Assembly (NCBI RefSeq): GCF_001642475.1
Contig: NW_019174035.1
Span: forward strand, 1-64,000
Origin: Fonsecaea monophora
Lineage: Eukaryota > Ascomycota > Eurotiomycetes > Chaetothyriales > Herpotrichiellaceae
Reading direction: 5' to 3'
Length of the DNA stretch: 64,000 nucleotides
Of this stretch, positions 32,726 to 44,592 are shown piece after piece. A program made the translations under genes and the position numbers. The notes under the pieces are model-generated. The model searched no databases. It was not told the DNA's origin and saw nothing but the letters and a program-made list of their open reading frames with translations. Numbering within the stretch: position 1 is the first letter of the stretch; every line of letters starts with the position of its first letter.

Positions 32726-35676
32726 TAGACAAGTGTTGGTATATTCGAGGCGAGGAGTCCATGACGGAATCCTTCCTACTGCTATTGGTTTGGAGGCTAG
32801 CGTACATATGTGGCGGTGGGATATACTGTGCAGGTACCACAGTACAAGTACAAGTAAAAAGCAGTCCAGCTGGGTGCCAGCATATTATTGCCCTCTTGGC
32901 TTTCCCCTGGTTTACAATATGCATAAAATCTCTCACACACCAAAATCCCTGGAGCCAAGATTTAAGGCTCGAGACAATCTAACGACATTGAGAGACAATC
33001 AGACGAGCGGCAGTGCACAACACCTGAAAGGCCAAAAAAGTTTTATGCATCTGAGCTTCTGGTGTCATTAGAAGCACGAAGTTATCAGGTGACATTGAGT
33101 GACTTTTGGTGGGTGGTATTAAATCGAGTGGTCTGACAGCTTTAGTAATGCAGGTATTACCAGACACACCGGAAACACGCACGCGGGCCATGCACCCCAA
33201 GGTTAGAATTCGGGGAAAACCACCAACTCCGTCCTTGTCACAAGTCCTGTGCAGCGATATTTTTTTCGCGGTTTTGTTTTCGCTCTCGGTGGAGCCGAAT
33301 TGGATTGTTCTAGGTAATACCCTACATAGCGACCTGACACACGGTTTCATAGAGACGGGGAGATATTCATCCCTAGAACACAAAGAGTGAGGAAAAGGGG
33401 AGTACGGCGACCGGAGCAGCCCGCAATCACTCCCGACCTTGTTGGGGTGGCTTGCACTTAGTTGACATGAGAAACTCGGTAGAGCGCATGACTCGTGCGT
33501 CACTCGTACCCCGGACTAGCTTTGCAGCCAATGGGAAGTGATAGACAAAGCTTTGAAGCCAGATCTCATTATGTAATCACCATTAGTGTCAGGCCAGCAC
33601 CCACCAGCACCCAGCCAGGACTCCAGGGAGCCGAGGACCCTACGAGGCTGCGTTGGACCCTTTCGTTGTTGGAGTGCTTGCAAAATCAGCTCACCTCGTG
33701 CATGTGATCAAGCTGCTCGTCAACTCACCCTCCGGGCGGAAGGGCGAATGCGCGGTAGCGATGTATCACCTACTTTTATTCTATGTCCAGAATTGATTGA
33801 TTCTTGCTGCCTGGAACCCCGCGCCACCCTTGTGTCGGTACTGGTACCGACATAATCTTGATCACAAAACTCAGCATAACGCCAGTTGCCGAAGGACAAC
33901 AAGCCGCGAGGTCAATGACAAGGTCATCCAGACCTCAGTGCTGAATGCGTGACACTCTCTACTTGTACATCTGGGCTATTGTGTTGTACCTGCACTCAAG
34001 ATCTGCAGAGACTTCGAGATTCGAGATTCCCGAGCGTGCATGTCCCCAGCCAGCCAGATACCAAGAGAGCCCAACATGCGGGCGAGTATCGGAGGTCAAC
34101 CCTTTTTTTGGCACGCGAAAAACACTAAAGTTACCCGTTGCAGGGGGACAGGAAATTCGGAGACTTCGCTTATTTAGAGGGACACCAAGAATGAAAAAGA
34201 GGCAGAAAAAATTGGGTGGTCTTGTTGCATTTTTCGTCCTTGGGAGAAGGGAGAAGAAGCCCATCAATCAGATGCCAGCGCGGAATACGTCCGGTCACCG
34301 TTGGAATGCACGTTAGGTGGAATGGGACGGAGCCTGGCGTACGAGAAAGAATTTTCCTCTCCCCGTTCAGGTATGGCACTTCAGATTGAACAATCCCATT
34401 CCGTTCATCCGCCCATGATTCAGATCCTCCAGCCTGGTCATCCTGGTCGTTCTGGTCGAATTGTTCAACTCGTGGGAGGGACCCACACCGGACTTGTAGG
34501 ACCGGGTTAAGTTCAGGGTCCCCAGCGAGTCTTTACACGGCATTACGAGGGTCGCTTTTAGGTTTTCGGCTCCTCCCCACCACCGTTTTCCTCGGTCGGG
34601 AACAGGCTGGCAAACTCGTTGGAGTAAGTAACCAAAGGGCAAAGGGCCACGGTGTCGACATTCATACTGTTGGAGGTGCAGGTTCAGAAGAGGACAGACT
34701 ATCCTGGGGAATTCCCAGTTGATGGCAAAACCAACATTGGTCAGAACCCGATAATTGGAAGGAAACGTTGGGCCGCGGGACTAGTTTGGTGGGACGAGAT
34801 CCACGAACCTACTTGTACAAGTACGAGGCGATGCAGCCGCATCCTGAACTAGGTGTACTTGTATACCAAGTAATTGTATTGTGCTGCTGTCCAACACATA
34901 TCGACAGACTGCGCATCGCAAGTCACAATCCCCGCGGCCCCGAGAAAAATTGCACTTCGTTGGGCAATCCCGCATTTCTAACACAGTTTGAAGCTTCAGG
35001 AAGCATCTCGGCTCCGTATTGAGTGATATTTTGGTTGTGTCTTTCGTCCACGCGCTCCCTCCCTAAGCTCCCTCCGGTCCTTCTCGCTTCCGATCAAAGG
35101 GTCTAGGCTCTCTGTGATGACGAACACAAGTGATCTGAAGAGGCGCAGTGTCGAGGAACAATTCCCGTCGTGGTTCTAGGTGGTGGTATCGCAAACCGCA
35201 AGGTTGTCGGTGCCAAGGAATCGGCATGTGTCGCTTCGCACAACGCCTGCAATGTGGGATGCCCCCAGGCTCAGCACAGCGCTGCAGATACTGCACTTCC
35301 AGAGCCGTGCAGGACGGGATACAGTCTTGTGACCATTCTAGGAGGTTCGATAGAATAATGACTCGCAATATGTCTGGGACAAAACAAGGTACTGTACTTG
35401 GGTCGAGGGGGCTGAGGGGAGTAAACCGGAACGTGATGTTGTGCCATTTTATTCTAGAGAGGCGGCATGTCCCGTACCCACAGCACGAGATTCTGTAGCC
35501 GGGCCATTGCCCCATGCAGCCTAGTCACTTGCCACCATCCATACCAATGGTGTCCATTTCATACAAGTAAGAGGCGCAAGGCTTGCCTGGGAGGGCAGAG
35601 AGAGAATAAAAAAAGGGAGCGAAATGTTTAAGAGTCGGACATCCCACACAAAGTCCTATCGAGGCCATGACGGAGC
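32726..35676. other. Long intergenic region at the border of the conserved and accessory parts
   Basis: Nearly 3 kb without a supported gene. Short palindromic motifs stand out: AGTACAAGTACAAGTA at 32841-32856 and the perfect 12-bp palindrome ACTTGTACAAGT at 34811-34822. The reading frames found here are short and in both strands, without domain-like composition. Confidence 0.5.
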
Positions 35677-37783
35677 ATGGATCGTTTTCAGGACATCACA
35701 CGCAAACCAGATCTATCGAGAGAGGACATTGACGAAGTCCTTCGACAGCGCCGTGACAACAGGACCCCCCGGGCCTGCTATCCCTGCCACCAACGCAAAG
35801 TCAAGTGCAACTACGTGAAGCCTTGTCAAACCTGCATTGATCGAGGCTATCCCGAGATTTGCATCTACGACGCCCCGCGGTCAAAGTCGTTTGCCGAGAC
35901 CGCATCGTCTTCGGGCGCCGCCAGCACCACCCCCGCAGCTTCAGACGAGCCTGTGCTGGCACAGAAAGTCACCTTGTTCGAGCAGACACTATGGAAAGTC
36001 AAAGACGAAATCGACAGGGTCTTGGGCGTATGGGGCCCGAGACCAGAGTCGTCGATGGTCGGCCAGCAATCGCGCCAGAGTCCCAGCAGAGAAGGGACAT
36101 GGTCGACACCTCAGGTACCAGGGCCGAGCACGCGGGGTACTGGCCAGCCTGTGCACTTGGGACCGCATCCAGTGCTGCGGCCGACTGCGGTGTCGACCAG
36201 TGCTGACCCTGCGCGGTGGGCACAAGATCCCTCAAACCAAGAGATTCTATCCATCTTCGCCTTGGAGAATCAATCCATCACCTATCCTTTCTCTGCGTTG
36301 TGGGGGCTACACAACGAGCCCGCATCGAGGTTTCAAAGCCTGTGCGAGTTGCTTCCCAGCGACGTCGAGTGCCGCAGCCTCTTCGCCTGCTACACCGAGA
36401 CTGCTCACGCCGTTTTCCCAGCCATTCCTGACCTCGACCAATTTCAGAACGACCTCAGCGAATTCCTTGCACGGCGGTCAACCGCCCAAAAAGCACCCCT
36501 CTCAGAGGCGGACCCGGAGCCACATTCGGGGATTGGCGGTAGAGACCTCCATTGGCTTGGGCTGCTTTTTGCATGTTTGGCCTCTGGCTGCCAGTACTCG
36601 ACTCTTCCGTGTGAGGAACGTCGGTGGAAATCGCGAGTATACGGTGCTTGACTCCTGAGTCCCCTTTCCGCGCCTTGACTCGCTCCTGTTACTGACTGAA
36701 TTTCTAGTCTGCTGCGCCTACGAGTGCTTGCGATCCACCAATTACCTCGGATACCCCACCCTATTTGACGTTCAAAACATGCTGGTCATTGCCGATGTCA
36801 TGGCCAACAGCCTCGATGCCGGTGTGGCGTGGTGCTTTGAAGGTGAGATGTACACTTTTTGAGGAGAAAAATACTGACAGGCGCAAAAGGGCTGACGATC
36901 CGGCTGGCACAAAGCCTTGGACTGCACCTTGAGGTGCCTCCATCCACGGCAGAAAGCCTGCAGTGGCTCCGAAAGGAGCTCTGGTGCGTAAAAACACAAC
37001 ATCTTGCGTCGAATCTACGTTAACTTGGGAGCCAGGTGGCGCATCGTATGGCAAGAAAGCTCACTTGCCTTGGCTTTCGACAGACCTTCGACCCTCCCGA
37101 TCCAAAGAACGCCCCTCAACACCGGATCCAGCGAGTTATCCTACATTGACTGCATGAAAAAAATCTGCCAAATTGGCATTGAAATTGTCCGCGAGCGTTC
37201 GAACAGAGCAGCCGGGCAGTTCAGTTCTGAAGATATATCTCGACACCAGGATATCCTCAACGAAATGGCACAGGAGGCTGCACCGTACCTCAAGGATGTG
37301 ACGCTTTGCCACACGACCAAAGCTCGGCTCGAATACTGGAGCTTGTACCTACACCGGTCCTACGTCAATGCTGAGCTCTACAGGACCCTTCTAAGCGACC
37401 GCAGCCCCAGCCCCGACGATATGGATGCCTACGTGCGATGCCTGAGTGGCACAGTTACCGGCTTCCTTCACCTGCAGGTCACCGCTCCCGCAGTCAAGCA
37501 ATCCTCAATATTCGTGCAGAGAGCGCTGAGCTCTGCTCTGATGTTGTGCACCATGGACGACCTTACGAGGACGAGGCCAGCCCAGTATCTGGTCCACAAT
37601 TTTATCACGGTCATGGAGAGCCCGTGCACACACTGCGCCGAGGCACACCTGCCTACACCTTTCTCCAAATCCATTGCGAAACTACAGGACATGGCGGCGA
37701 TGCGGTGGCCTTCGAATCCTCCGAGCTTTTCGAGTGGTCGGACGCCGCCAGGGACGACCACGAGTCACGAATTGATGAACTGA
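35677..37783 (+). CDS. Zn2Cys6 transcription factor A (left copy of the duplicated module)
   Basis: Four exons (35677-36643, 36708-36842, 36890-36983, 37036-37783) with phases 1, 1, 2 give 647 residues. The zinc cluster at about 33-60 is ACYPCHQRKVKCNYVKPCQTC plus a later Cys (Cx2Cx6Cx5Cx2Cx8C), preceded by an Arg-rich helix. The fungal_trans middle region starts near residue 190 (ILSIFALENQSITYPFSALWGL) and includes CCAYECLRSTNYLGYP, TIRLAQSLGLHLE and WWRIVWQESSLALAFDRPS, ending in a helical part with YWSLYLHRSYVNAELY. Exon 2 and exon 3 lengths (135 and 94 nt) and all intron phases equal those of the gene at 44593-46912, which is clearly its paralogue. Target genes are unknown. The bHLH gene at 39404 follows on the same strand. 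Confidence 0.9.
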
Positions 37784-39403
37784 AAAGAACGACACGGACT
37801 GTCGGTAATAAACAGATTACGATTATCTAGCTTTGTCATATTGACCATTTTTGGTTGACAGCCCAACAGGCCTGATTTGCTCGAGGTCTTTTGCATCCCC
37901 CAGGACGTGGAAGGGTCACACCACCCGGGGAAATTCTACGGGGTACTGAACTTAAAGGAAAGGCATGCCCAGGAATGACGGCGGCTCACAAAGGCCACAG
38001 AACCGGAAAAGGTTTGCGAACACCGCTGGCCCGGAAAAGACATGCGGTTGCACTCTTTGAGAGTACTTGTGCGACAGCGAAGCGACTGGAATTTATAGAG
38101 GGGTTCTGTGGCACACGGTCCCAGAGTTTGCTATACTATATAATATCATCTCCCTCTACTGACTCACCTCACTTCCGTTCCATAACATCAATCTTCTTTC
38201 CTCAATTTTCCTTCCCCCTTTACGGACACAGTGGCTGGAATTGGCTGGTTTGAATTTGGCCTGGATCACAACAGACACTGCGCGGTACTAGCTGAACACT
38301 TCTCTATCAGTCACTAACACGAGCCACTGTTATGTCTTTACTGCGGTAACGTCCGGCCATGACGATCGTCGAGGTACAGAGATCCTGCCACTCAAAAGGG
38401 GCCGCTCCCGAACATACCCAGACTGTTATGAAGGCTGCCTTTGTGGGCTGATGCCATTACCTCGCTCGCCCCATGCACAAGGGGTTTTGCGCTTCTCTAC
38501 CGAGCACACTCCGTGAGACATGCGATCGCATTTCCCTCGACACCGGCATCAAGGTCCTCGAGTTTTTGATGATGGAGATTAATTCTGGGTCGTCTGGGTC
38601 GTCCCATTGCGACTTCTGGGAAAGAATCTCATTGGCCCCGTCAAACAGGGCTACAGCCTCACAGACCCTGGACCGCCGAAGCCGCCGAAGCCACCGAGCA
38701 AATCCGAGCTGGCCGCTGCTGGCCTAGCTCGACTAGGAAATGTTTCCAAGCCAGTCAGTGGAGCTAATGCATCACTGGTGGAATCAGTGGAATCGGCCAG
38801 CCATGCCGAACCCGAACCCAGGGCCACCAGGGCGACCTGGGCCACTACTCGCAACTACTTGGACGACGAATCCTCCACTATTAGCCATGCACATGTGCAC
38901 GCCCTCTTCCCCCAGTTTGATCGTCCGATCGTTCGATCTTCCCTTGGGCCAGCCGCCTGGAAATTTGCCATGGAATCGGCACTCACCACCCAGAAGGCGA
39001 CAATGGACTACCTAGGGGGTGGATTGTCGTCGGTAGAGTTTCTTGTGCGAAGCTCGGCTCTTGCGTCTGGCCAGCCCTGACCTTCTGGAAACGGAGGGGG
39101 GGCGTTTCCTTATTACCTTCTTATTAGGTACTTGAACTGTGCAACGGAACCACCCCTCGCCGGCCAAGCTTGCAAACTGACGCAAGCGGAGCTGTTGTGA
39201 AGATCTCAGGGAAATGTATTATATCAACTCTGTGTGATAACGGAGCTTCTCTCTTTCTGAGCCTTTTCCCTTCCTATCTTAACCCCCCTGAGGGACAAAA
39301 AACAATATACTCATTCGGATCATCGAGTCTGTTTACCCAAGAACTTGTCCCCGAGGACGTCGTGTCTTAGGGGGGAAAAACATCATTCGCGGTTTTTACC
39401 TGT
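37784..39403. other. Intergenic region between Zn2Cys6 factor A and bHLH A
   Basis: A 1.6-kb region. A TATA-like sequence at 38135-38146 is followed by a pyrimidine-rich stretch (38150-38225) that looks like a transcription start, suggesting a leader of over 1 kb for the bHLH gene, possibly with introns. A 157-codon frame at 38607-39080 lies inside this putative leader; its composition (Pro, Ala, Ser) is not convincing. Confidence 0.45.
38135..38146 (+). promoter_or_regulatory. TATA-like box, putative bHLH A promoter
   Basis: ACTATATAATAT followed within 20-90 bp by a CT-rich tract typical of fungal transcription starts. It is about 1.26 kb before the ATG of the bHLH gene at 39404, so assignment is tentative. 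Confidence 0.4.
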
Positions 39404-40490
39404 ATGGACTATATGCCAATGTCTGCCCACTCTCTTGTGGACTTTGGCGTCAGCAATGGGGTGGGTGTATCATTGAACCCTTCGGGGTATCCCCTTTGAT
39501 AGCGCTGTCTGAATATTGACCATTGGAATTTTCTTGTCGCAGCCTTTAAATGACATTGACTTTTCGATCTTTCAGCCGTTCATACGGAACGAGTATCTTA
39601 AAGAGCAACCGGGCTTCGTACCGTCAGATCAGCAACAACAACAACAGCAGCACCTACACAATGTCATATTCCCCGGTCAACCACTCGGTACCGGCGCCGG
39701 TCCTCCCGCGCAGTTCCCTCTGTCGCCGCCCATATCGTTTGTCGACTACGAGACGCTCCAATCCACGACCCCGGACGACTGCTACCACTCGAGCACGGGT
39801 AATTTCGAGCCTCAGGTTTCGGAGGAGGACGACTCACCCCAAAGCCGCCAGGAGCAGCTAGAGGGTTCGAAGGTCAACGCGGTCGTCGCCGCACCACCAC
39901 CCGTCAACTGGTCGAATGTCGTTCCTTGGGTCTCGACCAAGCCGCCCTCGTCGCGCGGACGCCCACGGGGTGGGAAACGAAGAGCCGCCGCGGCGCGAAA
40001 TGGAGAGGCTATAGCGGTCCCAACGACGGGGAAACCACCGGGCGCCAAACGAGGGAGGAAACCCCGAGCGGCGAGACAGCAAGCGACCAGGGCTCCGACG
40101 GAGGAGGACGACAAGGCCGCGCTCAAGGAAGCCAAGGCGGCGCACTCGGTTGTGGAGCGGCGGTACCGCGACAACCTCAACGGGAAGATGAGCCAGCTGT
40201 ACTACGTGCTGCGGGAGGTGAACTCGCCGGGCCCGCACTCGCGGTTGTCGAGCACAAGCGGCGGTAGCGGCACCAGCGAAATCACGACACCCCTCCCTGC
40301 GTTCCAACGGCCGAGTCGAGTCCGCAAATCCGAGATCCTCAACAGCGCCATCGACTACATCCACCAGTCCGAGGTGGAGATGCGGCACATGGCCGACGAG
40401 ATCAAGCACCTGCAGGACAAGGAGCGGACGATCCGGAACCTGGTCAAGTGCGAGGAGTGGTCTGTGCTGAGGGCACTTTTAAGTGCATGA
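39404..40490 (+). CDS. SREBP-type bHLH transcription factor A
   Basis: Exons 39404-39460 and 39543-40490, joined in phase 0 across an 82-nt GTGGGT...CGCAG intron, give 334 residues. The N-terminal half is Gln/Pro-rich with a poly-Gln run, then a basic Arg/Lys/Ala-rich linker. The bHLH (about 215-305) has basic helix AHSVVERRYRDNLNGKMSQL, a loop of about 40 residues rich in Ser/Gly, and second helix RKSEILNSAIDYI followed by a leucine-zipper-like EVEMRHMADEIKHLQ. The Tyr in ERRYR is the mark of the SREBP class. No membrane segment is present, so it is not a sterol-anchored SREBP. The first exon is short (19 residues); an alternative start inside the intron (39516) is possible. The bHLH at 42508 is its paralogue. 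Confidence 0.85.
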
Positions 40491-42507
40491 TTTTTGCTTG
40501 GGGTTGGGTCGGAGGTGACTGGGTCAATGAATGCATTTACGCGTGTGCATGGATTATCTGCACATACGTTTTTGCTCGTGCGAGTGTAAGGGGAACGAGG
40601 TGAAGCGAGGTTAACGGGCACGAACGATTGGTAGGGGAGAGAGGTGGTCTATCAACACCACTGGGGGATATTCTGGCGACCAGGAGAAATCCTGCACTCG
40701 CACAGAGACTATGCAGTGTCGAGCCAGTGTCAAAGACCTGGGTCGAGAGGAAGAAGCCAACAATCGATCAACAATAAACAACAAACTATCTTCAACAAAC
40801 GCGAGAAGCAAGAAATATGTCGTGAGAAGTAGTCATCTCAGCCTCGAGAGCTGATTGGGAGGGACATGGGAAACGGGTCGTCGACAGATGAAATTACCGG
40901 GCGTAGTCACCTGTCTGTCCCGACTACAGCCAGCCCTAGGGAGGAGTTCGTGCGGTTATTTTTGGGACGAGGATTGGGGATTTTCATGTATAAAGAGGAA
41001 CTTGTCGTTTGGTCATGATGCTTTTTATTAACGGGTGACAAGTCGACGGCTCCACCGTAGGGGAACAGAAGGGAGGTCAAGGTCAATATAGAATATTTAT
41101 CAGTTTATCATCTTGGTTGTCTGTTTGTTTTCTCTTCTTTGGTGATCTCATGTCACGTCGCAGGTCCAGTAGGTCCAGCATGTCCCAGTAATCTCGGTGT
41201 ACAGTTAGTTCTACACTCTGCACTCGACAGAAGCGAACCAGCATGAAGAGAAGTAATTATCCCGTAGAGGGGAGAAGATGTGGAAAAGGACCCGTGACTC
41301 GTATCCCGTATCCAATATGGCCAATCGCTTGCTGCGTGACCACGGATCACGTATCACGTATTGCGCACCTATCGCTCATCTCTTCTGAGTAAAAAGTCAG
41401 TGTAGTGGATGATGGAGCGAGTACCCGTTATCTACCCCCCAAAGGACCAAGTGTTGTATCTACCTATCTATCTATCAACCAACCTCTGGTACATTCCCAT
41501 CGATTACATTGCATTTATATGACAACAGCACTGGTGACACTGGGCAATTCTTATTAGACGTCGGCACACATTGCGATCGGCCGATCTAGGGAGCCATTTG
41601 TTACCCTTTTTTTTCGCTTCTTAAAACCACTTGTACTTGACTACGTGATTATCTAGGGCACTAAGGAGTCGGTGGGCACGAGGGAGGGCTGGGAGGGTAG
41701 GCGACACCGACGATCTCACCGAACCCAAGACCCGCACCAGCAGGGTACCGGTGGGAGGATCGGCGAGGGACTCAACCGCTCTCTGATCATCAGGAGTAAA
41801 AACGGCAAGGGAGGATTTGGGGGAGAAGAAACGAGCGAGCGAGTGAGGTATTGATGTCGATGTCGAAAATGACGAGTCCTTTGGTAGCGCCGTAGGTGTT
41901 TGGATACATTAGGTGCTGTACATACTTGTAGGTAGTTATTTGATAGGTACTAGGTAAGAGGTAAGTATAGCTGTATGGATACCAGCACAAGTAATACATA
42001 GCCGTGGTAGGTTACCCTTTTTTGGATCGTGGACAATGCACAAATGCCCACTGCCAAATGCATAAAGACTATCCAAAATACCTGATGTTAGTGCCAGGTG
42101 GGTATGCATTGCATCATCGCCTAGTATATGCACAATTGCCTACCAGTGCCTACCCTGCCTACTTAGCTTGCTAGGTACCGATCATTAGTGTCTCTCGTCC
42201 ATTAACCGCTTCAGGAAGGATCTGGTCCGCAACTCAATGGCTCGGACTAACTCAGACTTGTACCTCGCACAAGTAGTCGATAACTGATAGAGGATGGGTA
42301 CAAGTACAAGTAAACCAGCCCGGGTAGTTCACCCGCGAACACTCACTAACGCAGTCTCCCAGTAGGTAACCCGATGGCCTTGTCATCTACAAGCATCTAC
42401 TCCGTAGAACTAACTCGCTCTCGCTACTTACTTACGTAGCACAACGGAGCTTTTAACGGAGTAAGGAAAAAAGGGTAACAAAAGAATATGGTCAAAAAAA
42501 ATCGTGG
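40491..42507. other. Centre of the inverted duplication, between the two bHLH genes
   Basis: A 2-kb tail-to-tail region around which the two regulator modules are arranged symmetrically. It contains a T-run near 41609 and ACAAGTACAAGTA near 42298-42311, and AGGTAGTTA/TAGGTACTAGGTA-like short repeats around 41925-41960. I see no long arm of inverted repeat at nucleotide level and no gene. Confidence 0.5.
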
Positions 42508-43482
42508 TCATGACGCCAATTTCATTTGGACTATCTCCTTCAAAGCATCGCAGTCGCCTTCGCACCGCACCATGCGCTGCAGGACCGCCAGTTGATTCTG
42601 TAACCGCACAATCTCATCCGACATGTGCCTCATCTCTAGCTCCGACTCGTTGATGTACTGCAGGGCATTGCTCAAAATGTCCGATTTCCGCGGTTGCGGT
42701 GGTTCCCGTTGCTGTGACTGTGACTGCGACTGTGACTCCCGCCACTGTGGTGATGATTCGCTGTCGTCACTGTTGTTGGCGCTGCTGGCGCTGCTGGACA
42801 TGCGGCTCGTCCCCTCCAGCGTGCGGTGCAGCTGCCACATCTTTGCGTTGAGGTTGTTCCGGTATTTGCGCTCAATGGCCGAGTGCGTCTGCTTGGCCAG
42901 CGTCCGCTCGAGATCATCGCTGTCACTCGAAGTGGTCCTCTTGAGCTTGGAGACTCGCTGCGAGTGCGGCTGTCTTCTTGATGCCGTGTTTGTGCGCTTC
43001 TCCCGGCTCCCTGCCCGCCGGGCCGTCGAATTCTGTGATGCCGCAGTCGTCACAGCGCAATCTTCAACTTCGGAAGAAGCCGAGGACTCAGAAAGAGCCA
43101 GCTCGAAATCGGAGAGCTGGTAATCTCTGGTAGAATCGCTCTTTACCACCTCATCCTCGCCAGCATACACTGGGAGGTTGTTGGGGCTGTGGGACCGCAT
43201 TGGGTCTGACACATACGGGAGAAATGATGTGTTTGCAGTGGTGAATGACTGGGTTGGAGTCTTCTGATACATGAGGCTTGCATCGACAGTATTCCAGGGA
43301 TATTGAGATTGGTTATAGTATTGCCGTGACTGGCCAAAGTTTGTAGTATTGGACTGGTCGTACGAGGCTAGAGGGTTTGACGCGCACCCAAAGAGACCGT
43401 CCATGTCGGCGTTGGTTAGGGTAAAGTTGTACCAGTCGTCCATGTCCATCGTGGAGTCTTGTTGAGGGATGATGGTATCCAT
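42508..43482 (-). CDS. SREBP-type bHLH transcription factor B
   Basis: A single exon of 324 residues, on the opposite strand to bHLH A. The N-terminus is Asp/Asn/Gln/Tyr-rich and likely disordered (possible activation region, MDMDDWYNFTLTNADMDGLF). The bHLH (about 200-300) has HSAIERKYRNNLNAKMWQL, a Ser/Gln-rich loop (SQSQSQ encoded by a TGTGACTG-type repeat near 42711-42740), and RKSDILSNALQYINESELEMRHMSDEIVRLQ. The Tyr in ERKYR places it in the SREBP class; there is no membrane segment. The second helix and zipper match bHLH A closely (RKSxIL, ExEMRHMxDEI), so the pair are paralogues. A TATA-like box at 43611-43619 suggests a short leader. Confidence 0.9.
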   Translation of the reverse strand: MDTIIPQQDSTMDMDDWYNFTLTNADMDGLFGCASNPLASYDQSNTTNFGQSRQYYNQSQYPWNTVDASLMYQKTPTQSFTTANTSFLPYVSDPMRSHSPNNLPVYAGEDEVVKSDSTRDYQLSDFELALSESSASSEVEDCAVTTAASQNSTARRAGSREKRTNTASRRQPHSQRVSKLKRTTSSDSDDLERTLAKQTHSAIERKYRNNLNAKMWQLHRTLEGTSRMSSSASSANNSDDSESSPQWRESQSQSQSQQREPPQPRKSDILSNALQYINESELEMRHMSDEIVRLQNQLAVLQRMVRCEGDCDALKEIVQMKLAS

Positions 43483-44592
43483 TGCTAAGGACTTGTAAGA
43501 TTGAGAAGGGCTGGTAATAGCGGTAATGATTCAAAGTGTAGAGTTGGATCGATGTTGGTGTTGGTGTTGGAGCTGGAGATCCATTGTGGCAAGGAGGGCA
43601 CGGACAGCGTCATATATAATTGAGGCTTTGTAGCCATCTTGGGACGATCTCGAGCGAGCGTGCCTTCGTGCTTGACTTCGGAGATGATGCAAACAGATTC
43701 GGTTGAGAGGATTGAAACTCGGAGATGACGAAAATCAGAAATCTACTGCCACCAAAGTGTAGACACGTGTAGATCGTGTAGGTCAGAGTGAGACCAGTCG
43801 AGACCTCGCGGATCACGGAGGACAAGCGGAGCGCAGCGCTGCAATACCAGAGAGTCGGCAGTATTGAACAGAGAGATGCGCACTCAATGCAACGACGGAG
43901 TATCTACGGGTACAAGAATGCCCCTGATTATTAGGCTTATCGTCTACCTACGAGTAGCGAGCGAGATCTCGGGGCACGTTCTTGGGCGTTTATGTCCTAG
44001 GGGGGCCTAGTACAAAGTTCACGGGCACTTTGGGTATCTTGGGTCTCTTCCCAAGGGACACGGGGTTCTCCCTAGCTTATAAGGATCCCTAAGATAGGTA
44101 CGCAGCCAGGCCCAGACTCGCTCCGACCATTGTGCGCCGCATGTCCGAGCAACACCTGAGCACCTGAGCCAAGCCTTATGGCCGTGCCTGGCCATCTCCA
44201 CTCTCAAGTACTTGTTCGCTACGCATCGCTGTTCCACAACCAATCCGAGTCCACGATAACCTGCTCCTCTCTCGCCCGGGCCTCGTCGGTCATCAACACA
44301 CCACCTCTCCGAAATACATCCGAGCCTGTCCGAGTTAATCACCTCCGAGTTGAGTCCCTGAACAACGTGTTATGCTTCAAAAAGGGGCTTGTTCCCAGCG
44401 AACCTGGTATTACTACAAAGCTACGAGAAAAATCAAAAGGGAAAAGAGAGCGGACAAGGAGACACGGAAAACTCAACTTCTATCCCAAACGCAGCCGAAA
44501 TGCCACGCATTTTACACGCCACAAGGCTACACACTCAGATCTCCCCAAAATACTTCCGGATACCGAAACAAAAGGTCAGAGGAACGCAATCC
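43483..44592. other. Intergenic region between bHLH B and Zn2Cys6 factor B
   Basis: A 1.1-kb stretch; it holds the bHLH B promoter (TATA-like at 43611) and the terminator of the Zn2Cys6 gene. Several + strand frames over 44178-44807 overlap the 3' end of that gene and look non-coding. Confidence 0.45.
43611..43619 (-). promoter_or_regulatory. TATA-like box, putative bHLH B promoter
   Basis: CATATATAA on + (TTATATATG on minus), 129 bp before the ATG at 43482, in a position normal for a fungal core promoter. Confidence 0.5.

Noticed and set aside
38607..39080. 157-codon + strand frame between Zn2Cys6 factor A and bHLH A
   Set aside because: No family recognised, Pro/Ala/Ser-rich, and it sits where a long leader of bHLH A is likely. 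Transcript data could revive it.
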